DNA of 64,000 nucleotides from Stereum hirsutum FP-91666 SS1 (taxonomy: Eukaryota > Basidiomycota > Agaricomycetes > Russulales > Stereaceae): assembly GCF_000264905.1 (NCBI RefSeq), contig NW_006763131.1, positions 2,870,708 to 2,934,707 on the forward strand, written 5' to 3'. Shown here piece by piece: positions 9,949-27,977 of this stretch. The translations under genes and the position numbers were made by a program. Within the stretch, counting starts at the first letter, position 1; each line of letters opens with the position of its first letter. The notes beneath the pieces are model-generated. The model worked only from the letters and a program-made list of their open reading frames with translations, did no database searches and was not told where the DNA came from.

Positions 9949-12931
9949 CTATGCAAGGAAATCGTCAGATAGTGCATGAGGCGCCTGCATTTTGATAAGT
10001 GGATTGCCACGAACTGTGGTCAACAGCGCCTTCCCGTGTGAGGCCAGCCTCTGTTTGAGGATCAGGCGCTCGGTGGACAGTCCTTCGTCGGGTGTCTCCA
10101 AAAGCATCTTTAGCTCTGCATGTACACTGAGAATCCACGGTGTTGTTGTCAAAAAATATCCTTAAAGAGTGAGGGGAATAATGTTCATTTCTGTGTTATT
10201 TCATACAGAGGAAAGGCTTACTCAGACCATGCCCGGCAACACATATCAGCGTTCTAAGAGCTCGGCATAGGGACGGCGAGGACAGTAAAGCCAGAGGTAG
10301 TTCATCCGCGAGGATGCGGTTAGTTAGAATGAGCAGGAGAACAGAAATGATTTCAGATGCGACTTCAGCGCAGGTGAGAGGATCCTCGACGAGTTGTTTG
10401 GCCGTAGCAATGATGTAGGATGAGAGGATGGCTGTGAGAAAGCAGGTCAGAAAAACTCGCATGAAACGCCTTTCATGGGCACGTCGCTTGCCTGTGGATA
10501 GTATTTTTGTTGAACGAGAGCTAAGAGCTAGCTGATAGAAAAGTGTGATGTCTCCCCACGCCCTGTCTGAATCGTCACCAGAAGACCTGCGGAACATCTC
10601 ATAGGCGCAGACACAGGTCAACAGAGCGGTCAGAAGAGCTGGATGTCGCATCGGGTATTCGGAGAAGAAGTCCATGAGGCGTGACAGGAACGAAGTTATG
10701 GACGTTGGATGGACAAGTGTGGAAGTTTGTTTGTGCCACAGAATGGTGAAGAAGTGGAGCATGTGTGCGATGTTCAGGACGTGCTCCTGTCGAAGAACTC
10801 CAGTCAGGCGAGCTGCCTTGACGATTCTGGAGAACCCCACAGTTTGAAGACATTCAAGTTCGAAACAATAATACTACTCACCTTCCTAGCGCTTGTAGTG
10901 CGCGATCCAGTAGGGCTGCTAGTGATGGGCCTGTTTCCTCTTGCAAGCTTCGGACAACTATCTGGAATACAGTTGAGTCGATAAAGGTGAGAGCCTCCAG
11001 CGTCGAATCTCTTACTAGACAAGACGAGTGGAAGTGAAGCATCGTTTATCAGTGTAGGTTATGGTCAAAATAACGTGTACTGACTCACATGACAGAACGT
11101 CATCTCCAGTATATGACAATGTCAAGACGAAGAGGGGAACTAGTCCCGCTGCCATACCGTGCGCCAACGATATACATTCATCGTCCAAGCACGGGTCTAA
11201 CAATTGTGTAGCCGCCCATGTGCACTTTCTCAGGACATTCAGAGTCAACTCTGAGACCTGTGCATCTGAAAATAAATCCACATCATGGCGCAACATATGC
11301 TGATAACAGTCGTCAGTAGAGCTCGAAGACGTACTGAACGTATATTTACCATGAAAGTGTATCCGGCCGACTGGGGATTTTGCTTCAAGGCATCATCGAG
11401 TCCATCCATCCAAGTCGCCTCGGGAGAGCTGTCCAAGTGATATAGCCAAGTCGCAGTCTGTCCGAAATGAAATATAGATTAATATTCGGGTTTATGACAA
11501 GGATATCTGACGTACCAAATGTAAGACCGTTTCGTGGTCTGTGTGCCGAGAGTCTGTCCACGAGCTCCAACACCAAGGGATAAAGCTACCCCAATGCAAA
11601 AGGATAATCAGAGCAGAATCCAGCGTCTCTCTCGGCACAACGGAGTCCCGATCGGGGATACTTTTGTTATCGTCCAGAAGGTCTTGGATAACTTGGAGGA
11701 ATATATTTTGAGTGTATGGTCGATATGACAAGGGCGAGTTAGGCGAACGCGGTCGTCGCGAAGACAAATCTGCGACCTTTATATATTCGAAATAATGCTC
11801 AAGACACATCGGTGAGCCAAGACTCACTGAGAGGAGGACTAAAGCCATCGCGATAGAATCTCTATCCTGGATATCGAGAGGGCGAGGTGCCTCACCGACA
11901 TCGCCGTTTACGCCAGACAGCCGCACAATGTAAGAATGTAGTGATTCTCCCAGATCGTGCGGATGTATGCTATTGAATACAGTTCCATTAGATAGATAAG
12001 CAAGTGTCGCTAAGTTGCTCAAAGCTCACCAGACGGTTTGGTGAAATACTTTGGATAGTTGTGGCACAATGACATTAGAAGCGAACAAGAGATGCAGGGC
12101 CAGGCGCTGTACTGCAGGGGACAGATGCTGTGATGCTAAGCGAGTGTGCACAGAAGACCATTCGTCTACGGCGGGTGTGAATGCACGTACAATATGGATA
12201 AGATGAAGAACACATACGGGGAAGTTGCGTGGCGGCAATGATCGCTGCTTCTTCCTTCTGTCTCTCAAGACTTGCCAATTTACGATTACTTTGAAGAGCA
12301 GTGTTGTCGCCGACGAAACGGCTCGAAAGCGTGACGATAGCTTCGGAGAGCTTCACGAGGACGACGTCGACCCAACAGAAGACAACTGCAGCCATCACTC
12401 CCGGAGAGGTCGCTTGCGTTGCGATCCTGTGAAATACCTGTCTATATGCGAATAACTTTGTCATAAAAGTATCTCGCACTGGACAGTGGATATGCAGGAT
12501 CAGCGTTACGACACAATCTGGACCAGGGAAGACTTCGCACTAAGATCCAGAAAAAAGCGGGAAAGGTGAATGAGCCTATCCGATTCGAGATGGTGTTGGG
12601 AAGCTATTTCTTGAAGCGCGCATATGAGTGCCCCAGACGCGTTGCGGATGTTATCATGCAAAATGACGTCCGACTCCTACGTATAAATGAGCCATAGCGA
12701 CAATGCGAGGAAGGATGGGAAGCAAACCCAGTTGGCCACTTCCATGTCCAACTCCGTAAGAAATTGTATCGCTTCTAGACAGCCACCCTGGAAGCCGCGC
12801 TGTACATGAGCGGTTGGCTGCACCATTCCGGCGGCGAGGTCCCCATGTTGGTCAGTATATGCGTTGTCGACCGTACAGGTGTTTTCAGCAAGACACGATG
12901 TCTCGGACTCCGTCTCCGAGTCGCTGTCCAT
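9949..12931 (-). CDS. Large uncharacterised helical protein, many introns
   Basis: A series of coding-like exons on the minus strand appears to belong to one gene. The proposed start is ATG 12931 (MDSDSETESET) and the stop TAG is at 9949-9951 after PHALSDDFLA. Coding blocks include AYRQVFHRIATQATSPGVMA near 12400, HPHDLGESLHSYIVRLSGV near 11900, ATWMDGLDDALKQNPQSAGY near 11390, and a long exon at about 10200-10800 with PTSITSFLSRLMDFFSEYP and EVASEIISVLLLILTNRI. The product would be roughly 850-950 residues, rich in Leu/Ala helices and resembling an ARM/HEAT-like solenoid. I do not recognise a family. Codon use and regular short introns make a real gene likely, but exon borders are approximate and a split into two genes is possible. 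Confidence 0.5.
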
Positions 12932-13366
12932 TTTACCTTGGATGCGTCGATGACAAGCGGTGCAAGGATCGAGCGATCAAGAGTGAGGATGGATGTATGA
13001 CCTTGGTACGTTTTGGGAGCGCCGGACAAGGATCTTCTTGCACGACCACGTGCGCCACAGGCGCGCCATAATGGTGGGAAACGGAGGCAAGGTAATGAGA
13101 TTACCAAGTTCATCGTTCTAATTCGTATAACACTACTATCCGCAAGTTACAAGACCCAGTTACACCTCTTAGTGCGGGCTACACACGCTGCACTATTGGA
13201 GACTTGAGTGCAACAAATTTCACATATGAAGTGATGCTAGCTCACCGAAATTGCATGGAATAAGACCAGGATAAAGTACAGGAGACTCATACATGATACG
13301 GTGAAGCTACAGAGATGCGGGAGCCCAGTCGAAAGCAACGGCCGGGACTGGAGAAACGTATTGACA
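12932..13366. other. Intergenic region, no supported gene
   Basis: Sequence upstream of the helical-protein gene and downstream of the Rpc37 gene. No coding signal or clear motif is seen. Confidence 0.4.
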
Positions 13367-14330
13367 CTATGAGAGCCCGTTGATGCCCTTCAAGAAAGCG
13401 GTCATGCTGGTTTTGCACTCCAAATCTTCAGGTTGTTGGCCGAAGAGTGCCTCGTATGCCTCCTCCGATTCACCGGCCTGCGCAAGACACGCATTGAGAA
13501 TAAATTTAGAGTCTCGGAAATTTGACAGGTACTCACCTCGACACCATGGAAGTCATAATCCTGCCAGCTCTCGTCCTGTTCTGCTCGGATAGCGGCCAGC
13601 ATCTCTCTACGGACCGTGGAAAGCCCGCCTTGAGGAACCATACTTGACTTGTCTTCGGCCTTTCGTACAGCGACTTGCACATCCCTCGCTTCCCCAGCTG
13701 GTTTCTTCTCCTTCTTCGGCGCAGCAACCGGTACAGGCTCGTCAGGATCAGGGGGTGGCCCATCGTCCGAGTCGTCATCAGAATCACCTCGTCGTTTGCT
13801 TTTTCGTGACAGGGCGTCCAAGTATGTCAGAGTCGGACGAAGCTGGTGAGTTTCGCTAATAGGATGCAAGTGAAGATGCCCTGAACAAATGTGACTTTGA
13901 GCCCTTCGATTACACCACTCGAAGACCACTCACCCTCTCGGACAATGCCAAGTACATATGCTCCTGTGTGTTGGATTTGCTCGCTTTGTAGACGGATTTC
14001 CGTGAGACGCGGTTCCTCTCCCTCCTTCAGCTTCACCTTCCCAGCGTCCTGATTCTTCTCCTTATCATCTTCCGCACGCCCTGAACCTAAATCCTTCGAC
14101 CTGTCCGTATTCCAGACCTCTGGGCGTGTATCGACAGGCAGATGGATTTCAACTCGCTTGACCTCAGGCTTGATTCGGGCTCGGATGCGTTTCCCACTGA
14201 GAGCAGCGGACGGAGGGACCTCTAGTGGACGATTGAGTAATGGAAACTGGTGCAAGTGAACATCTGGTGCTAGATGATTAGAGAGATAGATGGGAAGGAC
14301 AGATACAACAGGGTCGTTGGTGGCGTCCAT
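13367..14330 (-). CDS. RPC37: RNA polymerase III subunit Rpc37 (RPC5/Sin family)
   Basis: A subunit of the Pol III TFIIF-like heterodimer (with Rpc53) that helps initiation, termination and reinitiation of tRNA and 5S rRNA genes. The start MDATNDPVVSVLPIYLSNHL followed by HQFPLLNRPL is the conserved Sin/RPC5 opening (DPVV.x.YLS, then QYPL-like). A later exon has LRPTLTYLDALSRKSKRRG, the region after which fungal Rpc37 becomes acidic and disordered (SDDDSDDGPPPDPDEPVP). The C-terminus carries EMLAAIRAEQDESWQDYDFH and ends in FLKGINGLS before TAG at 13367-13369. The length, about 260 residues, is close to yeast Rpc37 (282). At least three introns are present, including one after the REG codons of exon 1. 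Domain identity is good; exact internal borders are partly inferred. Confidence 0.82.
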
Positions 14331-15035
14331 TTTGCAAACAGAATCTCCAAGACAGCGAAATACTCAGGCTGCTTCATAGCGTGGGAATATCTGACGGTTC
14401 TAATTCATAAGATAGGCCTCATCCAGATTCGACGGCATCACGTGATAGGCCTTGAAATCAGTGCCTTTCGCGGTTTTTGGCCGTTCTGCGGTCCACGGTC
14501 AATTATTTCGCAAATCTACGACCGCAGTCCTTTTATGAATGCATTTGGTATCCCACTTAAATTACTATCTCATAACAACATTGAGGCACAACAGATCCTT
14601 AGGCTTTTTTCTTCGAGGACTCCGTGTGGCACCTGTGTGGCCCAACATCCTGAGTTTTCACCGTTCAAAATGCTAAGGCTCAATTGGTTATGCAATAAAG
14701 GGCGCGCCTATGGTAAAGCTACTTTCTGTGAACTATATTCGACAATTTTGCGGTTGTATACTCCCCGTAAGTGTCCACCTCCTGCAACAATCAATATTTT
14801 ACATTGATTTTAGAGGTCGACACAAGCTGTGGCGGCGCAGTCACGTGATGTCGTCGAATCTGGATGAGGCCTATCTTAGTGCCGCTCATTGACAGGACGC
14901 CACCGTCATCGTCTTTCTGTCTGATTTTGCTCCGATGCTGGCATAAATGTTGCCGAATTTCGAGCAGACAGACAGAGGAAATGAGCAGTGGCCTAATGAC
15001 TAGTGATGGTGTACCAAAAAATTATGTGTAGTAGT
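14331..15035. other. Intergenic region, no supported gene
   Basis: This stretch separates the Rpc37 start from the 3' end of the helicase gene. A plus-strand frame spanning 14274-14807 starts inside Rpc37 and has no family-like features. I see no promoter motif worth naming. Confidence 0.4.
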
Positions 15036-18000
15036 CTAATGAAGCACCAAATTCAAGATCGAATTCTGCTGTTCTCCGTCTCCTGCTCCCTCCAGCCTGA
15101 GCTTGCCTATGACCACCATCGCCGACTGCATCCACAACATCTGGCTCTCCGTGAGGGGCTTTCCGCGTAGCTGGCTCGCCAAAACGGCATTCACCTGGTT
15201 GCGAAGGTGCTTCAACGCGATGTTGGTCTTAGGAGGTATGCGGAACTTGATCTTCCGGTCGATGAAAGCCGAGTCCGAGATCAGCTGCAATCATTTGGTC
15301 AGTCACCATCCAGCCAGCTCGAGTTGGAGAAAGAGCATACCTTGAAGTCACACTCGCCACAGAGTAAGACCATGGCTATGTCGTCGACCGGCCCAGTTTC
15401 CCAAGCGTACAACTTCTTCGAATGCCTATTTCGAGAATGAGTTGTCTGCCAGCTTCCTGGATGAAGTAAAGATACGTACATCAATGTGAAGTATGCCAGG
15501 TAATTGATGCCAAAATCTGAGGGCTTCTTCTTGAAGTTGACGGAAGACGGGTGGAAGGAAGCGGCCTGATTGTTCGTGATTGTACGCATCTGTCCACTGG
15601 AGGGATCGATAGCTAGTATCTTGGGATAAAGCCCGGCGGTGAGGGCGGCATTCACTATGTAATAGTTTGTCGAATTGCTATCCAGTTCGGCGGGGACAGT
15701 GATCAACCTCGACCTATTTCGACCGTAGCGGGCGCTGAAATGTACGTTATCAGAGCAAAGCACTGGAATGTATCTAAATACAACAGGCACTCACCGACTC
15801 AGGTCCTTTACAAACGCGCGGTCCACGTTGATGAACCCTGAATCTATGAGGTACCTGGATGGCGACGGTCAGCGAAGGATGGATGGAAGGGGGATACGGG
15901 ACATACCCAAGAAACTGTTGACGAAGTTCCTCGATCTGTTGGAGATTCTGATGACTGAGGAAATTCTTCCGGCAGAACTTGCGAACAAAGCCAGGATTTG
16001 CGGAGGCGCGGCGCCAACTCGAGAACGCATTGTGAAGAGTCAAGAAGTCCGAGTTCTCTGTGGTTTTGGTCAGTTAATGATAACATGTCAACTCGTGCGA
16101 AATATTGATACCAATTCGGAATGAAGCCTTTGCGCGGTCAGCTTCGTCCTCGTGACCGAACGGAGTCAGGAAGGGTGACTTTGAGTTGAGGGTGGCCGCA
16201 ATAGTGAGAGCAGGATCCAGACATCGGAATAGAGTTGCCAGCAGAAGGAATTTGCCCAGGTGTACATCGGTCGGTAGAGCACTAAGCAGCCTCCCCATGG
16301 GGGTGATTTCTTCCGTGGTTGTAAGAGCACGGACCTTGTTTGGCTGGTCAGTCTTCGAAGCACGAGAGAAAATATCGGAGGACCTCACCTCCACAAGTGC
16401 TGATATAGCTCTTTGAATGTTGACTGAGGACGGTGGATCGAGGGCACGAAGAAGAACATCCTCGATGGAGGTCCCTAACTTCACCTTCATAATCTTGATC
16501 CGAAGGGCCAGATCTGAGAGACTGAGCCGCATCATCTCAGGAAGAGGATGGTCGGCCATCTACGACGGACAATGTCAGTCGATTGCGCCGGCGAAGAAAC
16601 CTGGGCCATCGCTCACCAGGGTATCGTGGCGTAGCTTGGTGAAAAGATGGAATGCGAGACCATTCTGTACACGACCAGCACGACCACGTCGTTGAGCGGC
16701 GTTACTCTTTGCCACGTACGTCTCTACCAGACGAGACAACTGTCGCTTCTCGTCGAACCTATTGCGACGAATGTGAGAACCCTATCACAAAAAATAATAT
16801 GGCATCCAAGAACAAACCTCATCTCCCTGTGTTTACCAGAGTCGATCACGCAAGTAATGTCAGGGATAGTGATACCAGTTTCCGCAATATTCGTAGCTAT
16901 ACGACCTGTATTAGCGATTAAAGCCACCATGCATCAGCATTGCATACGCACCGATGACGATTTTCCGTACACCTTCAGGGGGAATATCGAACACAGCGCC
17001 TTGGTTCTCGCTTGATATTGTTGAGTGTAGAGGATAGATGATGAAGTCTTGGTTGTTAAAGGCGGGATGATCCATCAGGAGGTCGTTCAGACGGCGAATC
17101 TCCGCAATACCCGGCATGAAGATCAACACAGCAGATGAGTACGTGAAGTAGGCAGGATCCTCGAAGCAGATACGCTCAAGCAGCCGCATGATAAGGTCGT
17201 ATGGTATAAGCCGTTCGTCGAGTAGGTTGATGGTTGTAGCCGTGCTAGGGGAGTAACGCTTCTCGAGCTTGACGGCCTCGGAAGAGCTTTCCTCGTCGTC
17301 ATCGTCGCCCGCAGCCGTTTCTTCGGACCAGTCCATTTTTGTTTTGTTACGATAGAATTTCTCGTGCACTAGTGAGGACGAGTTAGTAATAGGTCGCGAA
17401 GTAAAATAGATTAAACTGACGGCGCTTGGCATAAGGCGAGTTCTCAGATATTGACCATTGAGTGAATTCCACCGCATCCTCAAGGAACCGGGTGTCGACG
17501 GGAAATGTTCGGCCAGGAACGTAAAGAATTGGGCATCCTCCGAAGTATGTAGATATCTTCTCGGCATCAACCGTCGCAGACATGAGGATAATCCTATATG
17601 ACAGTTAGACGGAATCATCTGGTGAGGTGGACATCAACTTACTTCAAATCATCCCGTTGTTGTAGCAGGGACTTGAGAACAATCAACAAGAAGTCGGACT
17701 CGATGCTCCGTTCGTGAACCTGTCGCTCAATTAGTAGAAATTTTGGGGGAGGGAAATACACGATACGAACCTCATCTATAATGATATGCTAAAGCGTGTA
17801 CTCCGTCAACAAAAAAAAGCATGGAGGATGAGAAGAAATATGCTTACAGTGATCTCATCGAAAGCAGTCCCCATTCCATTCTGCCCACTACCCCCCTCAA
17901 GCATCCTCAGTGCAATACCGTTCGTTACGAACGCTAGTCTTGTGTTGCGGGAGGTATTGCTCTCGAGACGTATTGAATAGCCTACCAGAGAGTTCATGGT

Positions 18001-20640
18001 TCCACAAGCTCCAGGTGCATCGCCAAGTTCTCGAGACACACGTTGGGCGAGAGAGATAGCAGATATACGTCGAGGTTCAGTGCAGTAGATCTTGCAGTGG
18101 TTGCCACGCGAGAGCTGGTCTTCCAAGATGAACGATGGGACCTGCGTAGACTTTCCGCTGGAGCAACAAGTTAAGCTATGTTGGAGCACAGAAAAAAATT
18201 GGCTCACCATCCTGTCTCTCCGCTAAGGACCATGATTTGGGAGGTATCTAGCGTAGATATGATTTCGTCTCGGTAGTGAGCGATCGGAAGCCGATTCCGT
18301 TGCACCTTCAAGGGATTTAATCAACCGTTCACATGAAGCAGATAATGTGTTGAGTGCTCACGAGCATGTCCTGGTACGCTGGAGCATCCTGCCTTTCTCT
18401 GAAAGCAGAGGCTATTTGCTCTGAAGGCGGAATCTTCGGGGGGCTGAACTGGCGCAGTCTGTTTCCGTTTTTCGTATCGCCAACCTGCTTCTCTAGCCTA
18501 TCATGAACCTGAGAATTACTTCAGTTCTCGAATTTCATTGCAGACACTTCCTTGAGACAAACCTTGGCTTCACGGTCCATCTTCGGCTCGACGATAGCTC
18601 TGAGTTTTGCCCAAACACCCCGATTGATGGCGTCCTCTGCAGATTTGCGAGCGGCTTCCAGTTCGTCCCACAATTCTCTGAATGTCGAGGGAAGTAACCG
18701 GAAGGACGTGTGCGCATTCCCTGAACTTGTCCCCGAGGCAAACCCTTCAGACGCTGGGAAGGTAAGGGAATGCAGGGCGACAGTGGCGATGTATTGCTCG
18801 GCTTGATTCATGTCGTGGCATGCAAACTCATTCATTTCCCAATCCCCGATCTTGCCGCCGCCCCAGCGAATCGTAACAGCTGCACGTTTTGCGCGACTCG
18901 GCCCCGAAATACAACGGTAGGTGATGACAGCAAATCGGTCCGTCTACAAGAGTCCACGAAGTGCTGGTCAGTAAGATGCATGAAAAGGGGGTACATGAAG
19001 ACTGAGGGTACCTTGTGAACAATCTCCGTTAACAGAGTCTTCGGGGTGCGGCCAGACCAATGTTTAGGCAAAGCCATATCGCGGATAGTCACTGTTGTGC
19101 CGGTGCTGGTGGTCTCTTCGGTAGGCAAAGGCTCTAAGATATCGAATAGTCCGACCGATGCATCCTCTCCGTCTGCGTCAAAGACATCGGATGAAGGTTT
19201 GCTGGGCAACTCCGGCGGTGAAGGTTGTAAGGGTGCGGGGCGGTGCTTTGCGGGAGGTGGTGAGACGGGCAACATTGGCGCTTCATTTGCACGAAGACGA
19301 GCTTGAAGATGGGCGGCGTCAGACTTCTGGCGTTCGGTACGATATTGAGCTTCTGCGTCGTCCTCGTCGAAGAAGTAGTGCCTCTTGACTGCCTCAAGAC
19401 GCAAACGAAGGTCCTTGATGAAGGAGTCGTCCGCCGTCTCGTAGGCAGCCCGACGCCAGCCTGAAAGACTGTCAAGCTTGAGCTTGAGCCTAACGTATTC
19501 TGAGTTCGGATTGTCGCCTGAAGGATCGGCATCGAGATAGGAGCCTCCATCGCCGTTGAACCGGGCCAAGATGCGTGCTTTCATATCGACGTGATTTTCT
19601 TCCTGGTCATTGATAACAGGACCGGACAAGGGCACGAATATTGGAGCATTGGCATCTAGTATCGAACGGACTTTGGGAGGCGGCGATGAAGGCAGAGGGC
19701 GATTGGGTGTGCGAGGTGTACTTGTACGACTAGAGCTGGCGTTTGTGGCAAAGTTAGGAGTTTGTGGCGTCTTCAGGGCCTTGCTTTCTCCTTCGTTAGA
19801 CCCTATAATCCATTCGACGCGTCAAAACGTATGCCTAGCTGCTATATTGGACAATAGCTGACCTTTATCGAGCACAAGATCCTCCTCGGGTGCATGCAGA
19901 TAGAGCTGAAATGAATGAAAGGTTGAGCCTAGCGCAGGGGAAATGACGAGGTAGGTCGTACGTACCCAGTCGTAGGCTTCCTCAAGCTCGATACCTCTGA
20001 TAGACCGAAGGCATTCCTCGACTCTTTCCTCCGAGAATCCTAAACGTCGCAGAACACCGTATGTGATACCCAGCTTCGCCACAGCTTTCTCCTCGGATAC
20101 ATCCAACAACCGTTTACCTGATCACGTCATATATTCAGCACGAGAAAAGTAAGAGTAGGACCGATATAAGGAGTGAGCACTCACCGTCATCAGCACCGTC
20201 AGATTCTGCCGATAGTTGCAGAATGCTGTCAAGGACCTCGCTGTCCAGTTCCAAGGTAGCGAGAGTTTTGGTATAACGTCGGTCAATTTCTATGGCCTAA
20301 AAGCATGCGTAAGGCCACACTGCAGTCTACTATGATCTCCAAATGGACGTACCTTCACTGTGCGAACTATATCCTTCTCTGTCTTTTCCTGGAGTTTGTC
20401 TACAAGGTTCTGTAACGACTGCTCCTCGACCTTCTCCGGGTCAAAGTCGTCCACTGGGTCCTGGGACGCGACTGGTGTGGTGGCCCCGGCAGAATCAGTT
20501 GGAGCCGGCTCTGTATCAACAGCGTTGGCTTCTGGAATGGCCTCTGGTTCCTCGGGAAGTGGGACGACTTTCTTCGGCTGGGAGGTCGTGGCGAACCCGC
20601 GAGCGACGGGCTTGAGCTGCGTCTTCTTCTTCTTGGCCAT
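15036..20640 (-). CDS. DHX29: DExH-box RNA helicase, DHX29 type
   Basis: A DEAH/RHA helicase of the DHX29 group; in animals DHX29 binds the 40S subunit and helps scanning through structured 5' leaders. From the N-terminus (ATG 20640) come a basic leader [16 protein letters not shown], an acidic linker, a UBA-like segment ([20 protein letters not shown], then [16 protein letters not shown]) and a long linker. The RecA domains follow: Walker A GETGCGKST split by an intron near 18170-18200, DEVH with DE in an 18-nt exon at 17771-17788, MSATVD near 17575, [12 protein letters not shown] near 16880 and QRRGRAGR near 16690. The winged-helix/ratchet part and a C-terminal OB-fold region ([14 protein letters not shown], then [20 protein letters not shown]) follow. 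Stop is TAG-side at 15036. About 1,400 residues are predicted, like human DHX29 (1369). Yeast YLR419W is the likely relative. Confidence 0.88.
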
Positions 20641-21265
20641 TGCGAATGGACCAAGGAATTTACCTCGGTGTCTGGGTAAGACGTGCTCTTATGTACTGTG
20701 CGCTATCGTCCTCTAGCGAAAAAGATAGAGCAAATATATAACCTCGTGTATGGGTCTAGGGGAGGATGTGAAAAGCTGGTCCCTTCAACAATCCGGGGCT
20801 TCGAGAGCTTGGCTCCAAGGTATATCGGTGGTTAGTTTCGAGGCGTGCGCAGGGAAGAGATAATACTGGGAGGAGTCAGGGATTGTTTGTCTAAGCATGA
20901 GAATGGTTGGACGCAAGGATGGCACATAGACAAGTCGAGGGCGTGCGTGCACAAAGGACGTCGTAAGAAGATCAACGCGACTCGAGCTGGACGCGGGCCC
21001 GGCGATACTTCGCCACCAAAATTTACCCTTGACTCGATGACGCCACACAGCTTTCCTGGCTCAGAGCAATGCAAGAAGTTATGGAAGCTGTCCATATTCG
21101 TAGTACAAGACATAATCCATGACAGTAACCCGGTGTACAGCCGAATGTGTATACAGTAGAGAGTAATATATAATGTGGTCTATCGTTCGACTAAGTGGAG
21201 GTGGAAGCAAGAAAGCAAAGTGCATGCGCAAGTCAAGAGAGACGGACGATGCAGACAAAACATAA
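20641..21265. other. Helicase promoter / INO80 3' flank
   Basis: Upstream of the helicase ATG and downstream of the INO80 stop, both genes being on minus. Only short frames are present. The region should hold the helicase promoter; no clear TATA box can be tied to it. Confidence 0.4.
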
Positions 21266-27137
<5,872 letters not shown>

Positions 27138-27977
27138 GACGTGAAGTGGATATAGAGTCTGAGGAACGACGAGGAGGGCAACAAGACTGCTGGCGGAAAC
27201 ACTGGATGACCAGTCAACAAGCGTCGAATGTCGGGCGTGGGATCAAAAAGGAGGCAGTGGACGTAAATGCCCTCAAAAAGGCAACGAAGAAATCTTTCTA
27301 GGTGGAATGAAGAGATTCGGTATGTTCGAGTTTAGCGGGGTGGGGGCGTTGCGGGGAACGGGAGGGACGTCGTCGACGGCGACGGGGACGACTTTGGGGG
27401 GAGAGAAGAGAGGATAGCGAGCCCCAGGGGAGATCTGACGGGAACGCGTCAGGCATTCTAACCTATTATTTCCTCTTTGAACACAGCCAGACTCGCCTAT
27501 TCGCGATATCCGCCGTTCCAAAACGGCCGACTCGCAGGCGCACGCGAGCCGCACGATACCCCACACGGACATATTCACTTGTTATTTCGCTCGTCTTCTG
27601 GGTACTCACTACTGTCCTCGACGACGGTCTCTTATTGTCGTGCAACGTGCTGTGACACCTTGTTTTGCCCTGGGAGCTTGGTCCGAGCGCTCAACCGACG
27701 TACGTCGAATATGTATATCAACGCCACGTTGCGGGGCCATTACATATCCTACCCCCAATTTGGAACTCACTGCGAAGTTGCTGGGCGGTGTGGCAACTGT
27801 GGCGACATCCACCTTCTGTCTTCCGTGTTTCTTCAACTCGCCTGTCGCAGCTTGCAGCTCACGACCATAGCATCTAGTTTCTGGACTGCATTCACGCCTC
27901 CGTACACTGATATAGCTACGATACATCTCATATCTGAACCCAGTTCCAAAGATGGAAGGAAAGCACCGAAGCAGCCT
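27138..27977. other. Intergenic region between INO80 and fumarase
   Basis: It lies upstream of the INO80 start and downstream of the fumarase stop. A plus-strand frame of nearly 300 codons from 27477 runs antisense into fumarase exons; its sequence is not family-like. The stretch should hold the INO80 promoter. Confidence 0.4.

Noticed and set aside
14274..14807. Plus-strand frame of 177 codons
   Set aside because: Starts inside the Rpc37 first exon on the opposite strand and has no family-like content.
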